Assembly: GCF_029953285.1 (NCBI RefSeq)
Contig: NZ_JASAOI010000069.1
Span: 29,532-93,531 of the forward strand
Source: Yinghuangia seranimata
Lineage (GTDB): Bacteria > Actinomycetota > Actinomycetes > Streptomycetales > Streptomycetaceae
DNA: 64,000 bases
Direction: 5' to 3'
Under the pieces are notes generated by a model. The model was not told where the DNA came from and made no database searches. It saw only the letters and a list, made by a program, of their open reading frames with translations. The first letter of the stretch is position 1, and each line of letters opens with the position of its first letter. This document shows positions 1 through 8,123 of the stretch, piece by piece. The position numbers were made by a program, and so were the translations under genes.

Positions 1-273
1 GCCGTGCTGCGGGGCGGGCACGCCGTAGGCGGGGGCCGGGGCGCCGTACCCGGGCGGCGGGGGCGCCTGCTGCGGGTAGCCGCCGGGCTGCGGGTACGCC
101 TGCCCCTGCGGGTACTGCTGCGCGCCCCAGCTGCGCTCGGCGTTCATGATGTGCTCGAGCTCGCCGTGGTCCAGGAAGATCCCCCGGCACTGGGTGCACT
201 GGTCGACGCTGACACCGGCGCGCTGGAACGTCTGCATCATGCCGCGGCACCGCGGGCAGGTGAGGTTATTCAT
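1..273 (-). CDS. TFIIB-type zinc-ribbon protein, C-terminus outside the window
   Basis: The gene enters from the left edge; 91 codons are visible from an ATG at 273 and no stop is reached, so the C-terminus lies outside. Residues 1-40 carry two CxxC pairs (CPRC near residue 6, CTQC near residue 27) followed by RGIFLDHGELE, the pattern of the zf-TFIIB family of small bacterial zinc ribbons. The visible remainder is rich in Pro, Gln, Gly and Tyr (repeated YPQ and PPP blocks), which looks like a disordered tail. Function is unknown; members are small cytoplasmic metal-binding proteins. It is divergent from the riboswitch-controlled transporter gene. The family call is firm, the role is not. Confidence 0.8.
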   Translation of the reverse strand, partial: MNNLTCPRCRGMMQTFQRAGVSVDQCTQCRGIFLDHGELEHIMNAERSWGAQQYPQGQAYPQPGGYPQQAPPPPGYGAPAPAYGVPAPQHG

Positions 274-357
274 CCCGCCAACGTACTCGCGAAGAACCGT
301 TTCTGGACCCCGCCCCTGGGCGCGGATCCGTTCTGGGCGTACTGTGCTCATCCTCAC

Positions 358-461
358 CACACGCGGGAGCTCGGACCACCGGGCTGAGAGGGCGGCTGGG
401 AGCTGTGGCTCCCGGGGCCGCCGACCGCTCGAACCTGTCCGGGTAATGCCGGCGTAGGGAG
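358..461 (+). promoter_or_regulatory. TPP riboswitch (THI box)
   Basis: Conserved thiamine-pyrophosphate aptamer blocks occur in order: CTGAGAG at 384-390, a variable GC-rich P3 hairpin (about 391-424), GAACCTG at 431-437 and GTAATGCCGGCGTAGGGA at 443-460. The closing 3' strand runs straight into a purine-rich Shine-Dalgarno (GGAGAAGGAGAG) 4 bases before the ATG at 474. This layout suggests TPP binding hides the ribosome binding site, as expected for actinobacterial thiamine genes. The end points are approximate. Confidence 0.93.
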
Positions 462-473
462 AAGGAGAGAGCC

Positions 474-1862
474 ATGTCGGCTCCTGCCATAGACGACGCG
501 CGCCCGAATTCGGCGGCCACGCCCGGATCGGTCGAGGCCCCGCTCGTCCTCGACACCGCCGCCGAGACGCCGAAGACGCTCGGCTTCCGCGACCAGTTCG
601 CGTTCTGGGCGAACCTGGGCGTCAGCCTCATCGGCTTCAGCGGCGCCGCCGCGTTCCTCGCCCCCGAGGGCTACCCGCAGCTGTCGCTGATCGCCGCGAC
701 GGTCGCCATCACCGTCGGCACCGTGGTCGGCACCGCGATGGTCGCCGTCTCCGGCCTGCCGGGCGCCGCGACCGGCGCGCCCGCGATGGCGCTGCTGCGC
801 GGCCTCTTCGGCACCAAGCTGTCCTACCTGCCGACCGCGATGAACATCATCCAGTGCGTCGGCTGGGGCGTCTTCGAGCTGACCGTCATCGCGATGGGCT
901 CCGAGACCCTGGTGAAGCACTTCGCGGACGACGCAGGGCCGCACTGGATCTACATCGTCGCGGCGGGCGCGCTCACCACGCTGATGACGATCCGCCCCCT
1001 GGGCATGCTGCGCATCCTGCGCCGGTACGTCACGGTCGCCGTCGGCGTCGCGATGCTCTACTTCTCCGTCCAGCTGGTCCGCGCGGGCGTGCCCGACCTG
1101 AACGACGGCTCCTGGTCCGGCTTCCTCCCGGTCGTCGACGCGTCCGTCGCGCTCGCCGTCTCCTGGGTGCCGCTCGCGTCCGACTACACGCGCCACTCGC
1201 GCGGCGCCAAGCAGGCGTTCTGGGGCACCCTCGGCGGCTACACGACGACCGGCGTGTGGTGCAGCCTGCTCGGCATCCTCGCGCTCGCGCAGACCCCCGA
1301 GAACGGCGACATCTTCCAGACGCTGCTGGGCATCTCGGCCGGTTGGGTGTTCTTCGCCGTCCTCGTCGTGCGCGAGGTCGACCAGAGCTTCGCCAACGTC
1401 TACTCGACGGCGATGTCCCTGCAGAACCTGGTCCCGCGCGTCGACCGCCGCGTCATATCCCTGGCCGTCGGCGCCCTGGTGACCGGCCTGGCCACCCAGG
1501 TCGACGACTTCTCCAAGTACGAGAGCTTCCTCTACCTGATCGGCTCGGTCTTCGTCCCGCTCCTCGGCGTCACCGCCGTCGACTGGTTCCTCGGCCGCGG
1601 CCGGGCCTCCTGGAACCTGCGCCAGGACGCCCCCGCGCGCTGGGCGATGCTGCTGCCGTGGATCCTCGGCTTCGCCGTCTACCAGCTCATCAACCCCGGC
1701 ACGATCGGCTGGTGGGCGGACTTCTGGACGAAGGCCCAGGACGCGCTGCACGTCCACCCGCAGAGCTGGACCTCCGCCACGCTCTTCTCGTTCGCCGCCT
1801 CCGCGCTCGGCACACTCGCCCTGGTCCGGATCGACCGGGCGCGCACGGCGCCCGCCGGCTGA
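474..1862 (+). CDS. cytX: NCS1-family transporter, probable hydroxymethylpyrimidine permease CytX
   Basis: The 462-aa protein is a polytopic membrane protein (about 12 hydrophobic segments from residue 40 on) of the nucleobase:cation symporter-1 family. The region near residues 80-115 (GLPGAATGAPAMALLRG, then the NIIQCVGWG stretch) and the SYTRHSR-like loop (SDYTRHSR) are typical of this family. NCS1 proteins take up cytosine, purines, hydantoins or thiamine precursors. The TPP riboswitch directly upstream makes the thiamine-pathway branch (CytX, import of the HMP moiety for thiamine salvage) much more likely than cytosine uptake. The start follows a strong Shine-Dalgarno at 458-469. Specificity for HMP is an inference from the riboswitch and family membership. 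Confidence 0.88.
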   Translation: MSAPAIDDARPNSAATPGSVEAPLVLDTAAETPKTLGFRDQFAFWANLGVSLIGFSGAAAFLAPEGYPQLSLIAATVAITVGTVVGTAMVAVSGLPGAATGAPAMALLRGLFGTKLSYLPTAMNIIQCVGWGVFELTVIAMGSETLVKHFADDAGPHWIYIVAAGALTTLMTIRPLGMLRILRRYVTVAVGVAMLYFSVQLVRAGVPDLNDGSWSGFLPVVDASVALAVSWVPLASDYTRHSRGAKQAFWGTLGGYTTTGVWCSLLGILALAQTPENGDIFQTLLGISAGWVFFAVLVVREVDQSFANVYSTAMSLQNLVPRVDRRVISLAVGALVTGLATQVDDFSKYESFLYLIGSVFVPLLGVTAVDWFLGRGRASWNLRQDAPARWAMLLPWILGFAVYQLINPGTIGWWADFWTKAQDALHVHPQSWTSATLFSFAASALGTLALVRIDRARTAPAG

Positions 1863-1949
1863 CGCCCCGCACGCCGATCTCCCCGCACCGACCACCCGAC
1901 GTCGACGACTGGTCACCTGCAGTTGGGGACGAGGTGGCACGATGAGGTC

Positions 1950-2789
1950 GTGACCTCTCCCGCCGCGTCGTCCCCCCAGACGCCGGGCGCCGCCGTCCAG
2001 GTGGTCGCCCACCGGGGCTCGTCCGAGGACGTGCCCGAACACACCCTGGCCGCGTACGTGAAAGCGATCGACGACGGCGCCGACGCGCTGGAGTGCGACG
2101 TGCGCCTGACCGCGGACGGGCACCTGGTCTGCGTCCACGACCGCCGCATCAACCGCACCTCAAACGGCCGCGGCCTCGTGTCCACCCTCGAGCTGTCCCA
2201 CCTCGCCGCGCTCGACTTCGGGTCGTGGAAGGAGGGCGGCGAGCACGCTTCCGACGTCGAGGCGCCGGACTGGGACCGCACGTCCGTCCTCACCCTCGAC
2301 CGCCTGCTGCAGCTGGTCGTCGACGCGGGGCGCCGCGTCGAGCTGGCGATCGAGACCAAGCACCCGACCCGCTACGCGGGCCTGGTCGAGCGGCGCCTGG
2401 TGGAGCTGCTCGACCGGTTCGGCCTGGCCCATCCCGTCGAGGGCGTCCGCTCGCCGGTGCGGGTCATGAGCTTCTCCCAGATGTCGCTGCGCCGGATGCG
2501 CACGCTGGCGCCGCGCCTGCCCACCGTGTTCCTGATGGAGCGGGTCCCGCTGCGCTTCCGCGACGGCACGCTCCCCAAGGGGGTCCGCATCGCGGGCCCC
2601 AGCATCGAGATCGTCCGCGCCCACCCGCGCTTCGTCGCGCGGCTGCACCGGGCCGGACACCGGGTCCACGTGTGGACCGTCGACCGGCCCGACGACGTCG
2701 ACCTGTGCCTGCAACTCGGCGTCGACGCGATCATCACCAACCGTCCAGGAACGGTGCTCAGCCAGGTCTCCCGTCAACCCACTCGATAA
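1950..2789 (+). CDS. glycerophosphodiester phosphodiesterase
   Basis: A 279-aa cytoplasmic GDPD-family TIM barrel that hydrolyses glycerophosphodiesters to glycerol-3-phosphate and an alcohol. The catalytic set is intact: HRG at residues 21-23, the metal-binding E48/D50 pair in LECDVRL and the general acid H63 in CVHD. Later GDPD blocks are also present (AIETKHPTRY, VMSFSQMSLRRMR, HVWTVDRP near the C-terminus). Length is normal. I start at GTG 1950, just before the N-terminal variable part; a TTG at 1923 in the same frame would add nine residues but has no ribosome binding site. It follows the transporter by 87 bases on the same strand and could be cotranscribed with it. Confidence 0.87.
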   Translation: MTSPAASSPQTPGAAVQVVAHRGSSEDVPEHTLAAYVKAIDDGADALECDVRLTADGHLVCVHDRRINRTSNGRGLVSTLELSHLAALDFGSWKEGGEHASDVEAPDWDRTSVLTLDRLLQLVVDAGRRVELAIETKHPTRYAGLVERRLVELLDRFGLAHPVEGVRSPVRVMSFSQMSLRRMRTLAPRLPTVFLMERVPLRFRDGTLPKGVRIAGPSIEIVRAHPRFVARLHRAGHRVHVWTVDRPDDVDLCLQLGVDAIITNRPGTVLSQVSRQPTR

Positions 2790-3011
2790 CAACTCCTCAT
2801 CACCCGTCGCCGCCTTCTCGGGTATGCACGTGCACACCAGGTAGAAATGTGTGCGTACGCCGGTGTACGCCGTCGCCGGCCCGCGCCACAGCCGCGCGGA
2901 CCGGCCGGAGACCCGACCGTCGCACCGCCCGCGCGGGCCGACGGAACTGTTTCCGAGCGACGCGCACCGGGCATCCCATGCCCGACGTGTGGGTGAGAAG
3001 GAGGTCCGGGG

Positions 3012-3506
3012 GTGGCAATGGTCGTGGCCCGTGGGGTGCCCGATTCTGAGGCTGTACTCGTCCCGCACGCCTCCGTCGGCGTCGGAGCCGCCCGGCACCG
3101 GCTGATCGCCGACCTCACCGACCGTGGTGTCGACCCCCTCGTCGTGGACGACGCCGCGCTCGTCCTGTCCGAGCTGCTGAGCAACGCCCTCAAGCACGCG
3201 CACGCGCTGCCGTCCGGCAGCGTCCGGGCCGCGTGGGCGGTGCGCGACGACAACCTGCTCGCCATCGAGGTGACGGACGGCGGCGGCCCGACCCGGCCGC
3301 GGCAGTCCAGCCCGTCGCTGACCGCGCGTGGCGGCCGCGGGCTGTCCATCATCGACGCGCTGGCCTCCGACTGGGGGGTACGCGGCGGCGGCGAAGAGGT
3401 GACCGTGTGGGCGCTGCTGTCCACCGGTGAGCGCGCCGGCACGGGCAGCGCCGCGGACGAGACGTGGGACTTCGACTTCGACGCGGTGGAGCCGCTGGAC
3501 GGCTGA
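3012..3506 (+). CDS. GHKL ATP-binding protein, RsbW-like anti-sigma/regulatory kinase
   Basis: A 164-aa stand-alone HATPase_c domain. Visible ATP-binding motifs are the N box (SELLSNALKHAH), G1 (EVTDGGGP) and G2 (GGRGLSII). There is no histidine-phosphorylation or sensor domain, which is the form of the many RsbW/SpoIIAB-like proteins of streptomycetes that bind sigma factors or anti-anti-sigma factors. An acidic C-terminal tail (WDFDFDAVE) follows the domain. The GTG at 3012 is preceded by GGAGG at a spacing of 8 and is preferred to the ATG at 3018. No sigma factor or STAS partner is nearby, so the target is unknown. Confidence 0.82.
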   Translation: MAMVVARGVPDSEAVLVPHASVGVGAARHRLIADLTDRGVDPLVVDDAALVLSELLSNALKHAHALPSGSVRAAWAVRDDNLLAIEVTDGGGPTRPRQSSPSLTARGGRGLSIIDALASDWGVRGGGEEVTVWALLSTGERAGTGSAADETWDFDFDAVEPLDG

Positions 3507-3656
3507 CCGCCGCCCGGCCGGCCCGCGGATTTCGCCCGCGGACCACGCCACGGCGTCGCGGAATGGGCCAATTGCCTGGAGCGCACTACGCTCGCGGTCG
3601 TCAGGCAGTCGAGTCAGTCCGTCTATTCGCGATCCGCGACCGGGAGAGATCTCAGC

Positions 3657-4622
3657 ATGGGCAAGAAGGCCGCGCGGAAGGGCCAGCAGAGCACGAACCA
3701 AGGCACCGCGGCGCAGGACGTCCCGGTGGTCGGCGGGCGCGAACCCTGCCCCTGCGGCTCGGGCCGCCGCTACAAGGCGTGCCACGGCCGTGAGGCGGCG
3801 GTGGCCGCCGAGACGCTGGTGCACCGCCCCTTCGAGGGCCTCGCCAACGAGTGCGACTGGGTCGCGCTGCGCGAGCTGGTGCCGGCCGCGACGGCGCAGC
3901 TCACGCTCGTCGGCGAGAACGCCGACACCCCCGTCACGCTGGCCACCGTGCTGCCGATGGCGTGGCCCGCGCTGCGCCGCGAGAACGGCGCGATCCTGAT
4001 CGGCCTGCAGACCCACACGAGCTCCGGCGACGTCAGCCGCGACCTCGCGGACGCCATCGAGCGCGCGCTCGCGGTCGAGGACGGCACGCCGATCACGCCC
4101 GGCCCGCTGCCGGCCGCCGGTCCGCGCCTGCAGGACCTGCTGGACACCGCCGCGCCGCTCGACGTGACGGTGCACACCGGCTTCGACTTCTGGGTCGAGG
4201 ACGCCGAGTCGGCCACCGGCGAGGTCGCCGCGTCCCTCGAGCGGGCGAACGCGGCCGCGACCCCGACGGCGCGCCTCACCTCGGTCGACGCCGCCTACTG
4301 GTGCAGCATGCGTGAGAAGAATCACCTGCGCTGGGTCATGCCGCACCCGGAGGAGGAGCTGCTGGACGCGATCGCGCGGCTGCACGCCGCCGAGGCGTCG
4401 TCGCTCGGCGAGGGCACGCGCTTCGTGGGCTCCTTCCGCGCGCACGGCCTGCTGGTGCCGGTCTGGGACCTGCCGAGCGGCATGAGCGCCGACGACGTCG
4501 AGAAGCCGGCCGCCGAGTTCCGCGAGCGGCTGGCCGAGGCCCTCGCCGACACGACGCCGCTGACGGCGCGTCAGCGCAGCGCGCGCAACGGACTGCTGAA
4601 CCGGCAGATCACCCTCAACTGA
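3657..4622 (+). CDS. DUF5926 family protein with SEC-C zinc motif
   Basis: A 321-aa cytoplasmic protein starting with a Lys-rich segment (MGKKAARKGQQ). A SEC-C motif follows at residues 31-44 (C31, C33, C42, H43 within PCPCGSGRRYKACHG), the zinc-binding motif also found at the SecA C-terminus, where it contacts SecB and ribosomes. The rest matches the actinobacterial DUF5926 type as I remember it; no enzyme motifs are visible. Automatic annotation sometimes calls such genes SecA-like, but the protein has no helicase/translocase domains. ATG 3657 follows GGGAGAG. It is the last gene before the strong terminator at 4683. Its role is unknown; a link to translation or export is only suggested by SEC-C. 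Confidence 0.8.
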   Translation: MGKKAARKGQQSTNQGTAAQDVPVVGGREPCPCGSGRRYKACHGREAAVAAETLVHRPFEGLANECDWVALRELVPAATAQLTLVGENADTPVTLATVLPMAWPALRRENGAILIGLQTHTSSGDVSRDLADAIERALAVEDGTPITPGPLPAAGPRLQDLLDTAAPLDVTVHTGFDFWVEDAESATGEVAASLERANAAATPTARLTSVDAAYWCSMREKNHLRWVMPHPEEELLDAIARLHAAEASSLGEGTRFVGSFRAHGLLVPVWDLPSGMSADDVEKPAAEFRERLAEALADTTPLTARQRSARNGLLNRQITLN

Positions 4623-4682
4623 CCGCCCCCGGACGGCAGTAGCGGGACGCGGTCGGCGCGCCCGGACAGCGGGCGGAGACGG

Positions 4683-4724
4683 ACGCCGCGCGGGCCTCGG
4701 AGACGAGGCCCGCGCGGCGTTTTC
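4683..4724 (+). terminator. intrinsic terminator downstream of the DUF5926 gene
   Basis: A perfect 17-bp inverted repeat (4683-4699 and 4704-4720) with a GAGA tetraloop, followed by TTTT. It lies 61 bases after the stop codon and should end transcription of the preceding operon. Confidence 0.9.
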
Positions 4725-4798
4725 CGTCTCCGCGTCCGGCCGGTTCCGGCCGCGCCCGGGGTCGACCGGAACGCCCCTTGTGAGGGGTTTCGGCGAAC

Positions 4799-4842
4799 CT
4801 TGGGGAAGGCTGGGAGAAGCCTGGGAGAACGCTGGGAACACG
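4799..4842. repeat. four tandem 11-bp repeats
   Basis: Four consecutive units of exactly 11 bp: CTTGGGGAAGG, CTGGGAGAAGC, CTGGGAGAACG, CTGGGAACACG. On the minus strand the second best unit reads GTTCTCCCAGG, one mismatch from the PhoP direct-repeat unit consensus GTTCAYYYRSG of Streptomyces as I recall it. One repeat per helical turn on one DNA face is typical of response-regulator sites. The repeats lie in a gene-free stretch between the terminator at 4683 and the promoter-like element at 4948. Confidence 0.5.
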
Positions 4843-4918
4843 GCCTCGGGGGCCCTCGGGAGCCCCCGATTCGCAGCGCGTCAAGTCGGGACTCCCGGCC
4901 CGGGACCCCGTGAAACAC

Positions 4919-4935
4919 ATTGGACCTAGTCCAAT
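4919..4935. promoter_or_regulatory. inverted repeat ahead of a promoter-like element
   Basis: ATTGGAC-CTA-GTCCAAT, perfect 7-bp arms around a 3-base centre, 12 bases upstream of the -35-like TTGGGT at 4948. It resembles the general form of GntR-family (DasR/YvoA-type) sites but has one extra central base, so the regulator is not identified. Confidence 0.5.
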
Positions 4936-4947
4936 TCCGCCGCGGAC

Positions 4948-5032
4948 TTGGGTACTGGGAAGTTGCCTGTTACCTTTGATCCAGCCCGGCCGCTGATGCA
5001 TCCCCCGTCTTCAGCGGCCGGGCCCTTTTGTC
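4948..5032 (+). ncRNA. candidate small-RNA unit (promoter plus terminator hairpin, no gene)
   Basis: TTGGGT (4948-4953), a 17-bp spacer and TACCTT (4971-4976) form a good housekeeping-sigma promoter. About 7 bases later begins a hairpin with perfect 13-bp arms (4984-4996 and 5011-5023), a 14-base loop rich in C and a CCTTTTGTCTT tail. No start codon or reading frame lies between, and the next gene (5111-5782) is on the opposite strand and ends there. A transcript of roughly 45-50 bases consisting mostly of one hairpin with an open C-rich loop is predicted. It could instead be a terminator catching read-through; the well-placed promoter argues for a transcript. Not supported by expression data. 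Confidence 0.45.
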
Positions 5033-5110
5033 TTCGTGCCCGGGGTCGTTTTCGCGCCGCGCCGCGCCCGTTGCGGGCCCCGCGCGGCGCCCCCGGCGGG
5101 GCTCCAGGCC

Positions 5111-5782
5111 TCAGCCGGTCCCCATGCCCGTCGCGGCCGCCGTGCCGGACCTCAGGACCTTCCGCGAGCCGTCCGCCGTCGCGATCTCCGCGACCGCCGA
5201 CCACGCGCTCAGCGGCTCGTCGGAACGCAGCCGCGGCGTCTCGCACTGGCCGTCGCCCGCCGCCGCGTCGATCGTGCAGCGGATCTGCACCGTGCCGGCG
5301 TCGGGGCGCAGCAGGCTCAGTACCAGAAGCAGCGGGTCCCGGGTCGGGTTGCGGTAGTAGACACGCGCCCAGATCTCGCCGCCCTCGCGCTCCACACACG
5401 TCTGCGCGCGCACCCCGCCGGGCACCTCCACGGCCTTGCCGCACAGCGCGTTCGACACCGGGGCCGAAGCGGCCGGAGCCGGAGGCGTCGAGGCGGACGC
5501 GGCCGGCGTGGCCCCCGTCGCGGCGGCCGACGTCGGCGCGAGCAGCTGCTTGACCGAGTCGATGCCCTCCGCACCGCCCGGTGCCACGCCGTTGCCGAAG
5601 TCATGGCCGGACGGCGTGCCCTTGGGCGTCGCCGTCGCCGTCGGGCTCGGCTTGCCGTCCGCGGACGGGCTCTTGGTGTGCGCCGAATCCGCCGAGGCGG
5701 CCGCGAGGGGGATGATCAGGCACAGCCCGACCGTGGTGCCGAGCGCCGCCGTGCGAACGCGTGCCGTACGTGCCCGCTGCAT
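5111..5782 (-). CDS. secreted protein of unknown function
   Basis: A 223-aa protein with a clear Sec signal peptide: basic MQRARTARVRTAA, a hydrophobic core to about residue 28 and an ASA-type cleavage site (AAASADS). A Ser/Thr/Pro/Ala-rich linker covers roughly residues 35-115, followed by a compact C-terminal region of about 105 residues with three cysteines or more (ALCGKAV, QTCVERE, IRCTIDAA, GQCETPR) that could form disulfides outside the cell. Charged beta-like stretches (GGEIWARVYYRNPTRDPLLLVLSLL) suggest a small beta domain. I do not recognise the family. Start ATG 5782. The gene stands alone between two gene-poor intervals. Confidence 0.75.
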   Translation of the reverse strand: MQRARTARVRTAALGTTVGLCLIIPLAAASADSAHTKSPSADGKPSPTATATPKGTPSGHDFGNGVAPGGAEGIDSVKQLLAPTSAAATGATPAASASTPPAPAASAPVSNALCGKAVEVPGGVRAQTCVEREGGEIWARVYYRNPTRDPLLLVLSLLRPDAGTVQIRCTIDAAAGDGQCETPRLRSDEPLSAWSAVAEIATADGSRKVLRSGTAAATGMGTG

Positions 5783-5939
5783 GGTGTCTCCTCGCGCGAA
5801 GGCCGGCCCCGTCAGCGCGGGATTCCGAGCCTGATCACCTGGCGGAGGTGAGCCTATCGCCTGCGCCGTGCACGGACGATCACCCGATGTCGCGGTCCTG
5901 CCACAGGATTACGCCGAACGCCACACAGCGGACACCCGC

Positions 5940-6716
5940 TCAGCCCGGTACCGGACTCACCGTCAGCCAGCCGCCCGGGGCCAGCCCCAGCACCACGCCG
6001 TGGCAGCCCTGCGCGTACGCACGCAACGACAGGTTGATGCCCGGCTCGCCCGTGGCCACCGGCGGATCGAGCTCGGACAGGTCGGCCACCAGCTCGGCCA
6101 GATGCAAGTGGGCCTGGAGCCACGGCAGTTCCTGACTGCCCGCGGCGCCGAGGGCGCGCAGGACCGCCTCGTGCGCGGCGGTCAACACGTCGTCGACCTC
6201 GCGGTTGCCGGTGACCGGGCGCGGCAGCAGGGCACGCAACGCGGAGGCGTCGTCGAGGACTTGGCGGATCTGCTCGGGCTCGCCCGCCGGCACGAGGTCG
6301 TCGTCGGACGGGGTGCGCCCGTCCACCACCGCCTGCAGCACGGCCGCGGCCGCCAACGCGTAAGCCGCGTTGCGCTCGAAGGCCAGCCGCCGTATGCCGT
6401 TGAAGTGCGCGTAGACCAGCGACTCGAGCTGCCACGCGACCGAGGTACGGGGCCGGAACACGGCCTCCGACTCGTCCTGGCGGGCCCGCTCGTACGCGAC
6501 CCGCACTTTGCCGACGGCCAAGTCGGCGCTCTCCAGCGCGAAGTCCATGTCGACGCACAGCCGTGCGAGGCTCTCCAGCCCGGTGGACACCGTCGGCGGC
6601 AACTGCCGCCCGTCCCACTCCTCGGCGTCCCCCGCGCCCGGCTCGTGCCCGAGCCGCGCACCGCTCCCGGCGAATCCCCCCGTGGCACCGGATTCGTACC
6701 CGTCCGGCTGACGCAT
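5940..6716 (-). CDS. conserved hypothetical cytoplasmic protein
   Basis: 258 aa, no signal peptide or membrane segment. After a flexible Gly-rich start (residues 1-40) the protein is predominantly helical and Leu/Ala-rich, with several long amphipathic stretches (LESLARLCVDMDFALESADLAVGKVRVAYERAR reads as helices in pieces), and ends in a short strand-rich tail (GVVLGLAPGGWLTVSPVPG). No catalytic motif is recognisable. The ATG at 6716 has a strong Shine-Dalgarno (GGGGAGGG) about 5 bases upstream, which fixes the start. It is followed on the same strand by nothing for 157 bases and preceded by the Prim-Pol-like gene, with which it could be cotranscribed. Function unknown. Confidence 0.7.
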   Translation of the reverse strand: MRQPDGYESGATGGFAGSGARLGHEPGAGDAEEWDGRQLPPTVSTGLESLARLCVDMDFALESADLAVGKVRVAYERARQDESEAVFRPRTSVAWQLESLVYAHFNGIRRLAFERNAAYALAAAAVLQAVVDGRTPSDDDLVPAGEPEQIRQVLDDASALRALLPRPVTGNREVDDVLTAAHEAVLRALGAAGSQELPWLQAHLHLAELVADLSELDPPVATGEPGINLSLRAYAQGCHGVVLGLAPGGWLTVSPVPG

Positions 6717-6928
6717 ACCGCCCTCCCCGAGCCGCCCGATCGGGACTCACGCTACCGCCGCCGCGGCGGATGCGGGAGACATGCCGCGACTCCGCGGAAA
6801 CGGAAGGCGACTCACCGTGTCGAAACCGCGGGACGCCCGCAGCGGCACAAGGCACCCGCACACGGCGGAACGATCACCGGCCCGTCAACGGCAACACCCG
6901 GCAACAGTGCGCCGAATCGCCTAGGAGG

Positions 6929-7648
6929 TCACGCCGAACGACGGACCTGCGTCACCGAATGGCACGTGTCGACCAGTGTCCGCACCAGGTCGGCGACCTG
7001 CGGCAGCCACGGCGCGGGCGCACCCACCACGGACGCCTCCGGCGCCACCGCCCAACGCAGCGCACCGCCCGGCGCGCGCGACGGCGGCAGCGCGAGGTAG
7101 CCGTCGTCGCCGTGGCAGCGCAACGTGAACGGCACGGCGCCGTAGCGGTCGAGGCCGTACCGGTCGAGCAGATCGGCGAGTTCGTCCAACGCGTACGGCG
7201 CCACCAGGAAGCCGTACCGTCCGGGCGCGGCCACAACAGGTCCGGTGCGCACACCCATCAGCCGCAACTGGGTCAACGCGCGGACGCCGGCCTCCTCCGG
7301 GACGCTCAACGCCGCGACCCGTCGTCCGGTCGCCAAGATGATCGGCGCGTCCGGGAAGCGTGACCACCACCAGCGCACCATGCGCTCGTCAGTACTGGCC
7401 GCAAGCAGCGGGGGCGGAGTGGCGGCACCAGCGGCACCAGGGCCGCGCGCCGTCCCGTCGAGCGGCACGGGAGGAGCGGGATGCGCACCGGGCACGGGGC
7501 AGTCGTCGCGGCCGCAGTCACACGTGCAGGCCCAGCGGTCGAACCCGGTCCCGGGAACCACGGCCCAGCGCCACTGGGCGCAGGCCACTGCGGCCGAGAG
7601 CAGTGCGGAGCGTTCCCTACGTCGCCTTCCGAGGATCTCGCGCAGCAT
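6929..7648 (-). CDS. short bifunctional primase/polymerase-domain-like protein
   Basis: 239 aa. The N-terminal half shows the zinc-type signature seen in the archaeo-eukaryotic Prim-Pol (DUF of phage and plasmid primases) family: CTCDCGRDDCPVPGAHP near residues 32-48, then a WWWSRFPDAPIILATG segment and the YALDELADLLDRYG helix. Unlike replicative Prim-Pol proteins, there is no helicase or second domain and I cannot see the paired acidic metal ligands with confidence. So it may be a non-catalytic relative, a type common as single copies in Streptomyces chromosomes. ATG 7648 follows GAAAGGAA; a longer in-frame extension to 8125 is not supported. Role unknown. Confidence 0.65.
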   Translation of the reverse strand: MLREILGRRRRERSALLSAAVACAQWRWAVVPGTGFDRWACTCDCGRDDCPVPGAHPAPPVPLDGTARGPGAAGAATPPPLLAASTDERMVRWWWSRFPDAPIILATGRRVAALSVPEEAGVRALTQLRLMGVRTGPVVAAPGRYGFLVAPYALDELADLLDRYGLDRYGAVPFTLRCHGDDGYLALPPSRAPGGALRWAVAPEASVVGAPAPWLPQVADLVRTLVDTCHSVTQVRRSA

Positions 7649-8123
7649 GGCGCTCGTTCCTTTCCGTGAGCCGTGAGCCTGCCGGAAACTGCCGGAACTG
7701 CCGGGAAATGCTGGGCATTGCGTGCGCACGCCGCTGGCCTGCGGGCGCCGAAGGTACTTCGCAGCGCACCACGCGCGTCCCGGGTGGCGGGATATGGCGC
7801 GCCGTGGCGCGGATGGGCGGAGCGATGGCCTGTCGACTGCTGCGCCATCCGGGCGGAGTACCCGATCAGCTCTTTTCTTCTGGAATGACGAATCGTCACG
7901 CCGCAAGGTTCCCCGCGTCGATGCGACGGCCCTCGGGGTCGGGGTCGACCACGGACCCGACACGGGCGCGGTCCACCACTGGTGGTCGGCAGGGCGGCCC
8001 CACGGGTCTCCCTCCCTCATCTTTTGTACCCGTTCCGCGAGGTCCGGGCACGCCGCCGCGCCGCGCCGCCCGCCTGCCGGCTGCCCGGCGAGACAGGCAT
8101 CACACGTTCTACGATCCCTTGCC
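7649..8123. other. divergent intergenic region of 475 bp with short repeats
   Basis: Lies between the divergently transcribed Prim-Pol-like and GT2 genes. It contains three near-identical direct repeats CTGCCGGAA(A) at 7679-7709, a perfect TGACGA-A-TCGTCA dyad at 7886-7898, and a CCACCA-C-TGGTGG dyad at 7973-7985. TACGAT at 8110-8115 is a -10-like element 8 bases before the ATG at 8124, pointing to a leaderless transcript. Apparent frames that extend both genes into this stretch have atypical composition and no ribosome binding sites. Confidence 0.55.

Larger units (their letters stand above)
4623..5110. other. gene-free interval of 488 bp
   Basis: Between two convergent genes. It holds the terminator at 4683, the 11-bp repeats at 4799, the inverted repeat at 4919 and the candidate small-RNA unit at 4948-5032. 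I see no credible coding frame in it on either strand. Confidence 0.7.

Noticed and set aside
4905..4920. CCCCGTGAAACACA resembling half a parS
   Set aside because: Only the right half matches; the left half has no complement.
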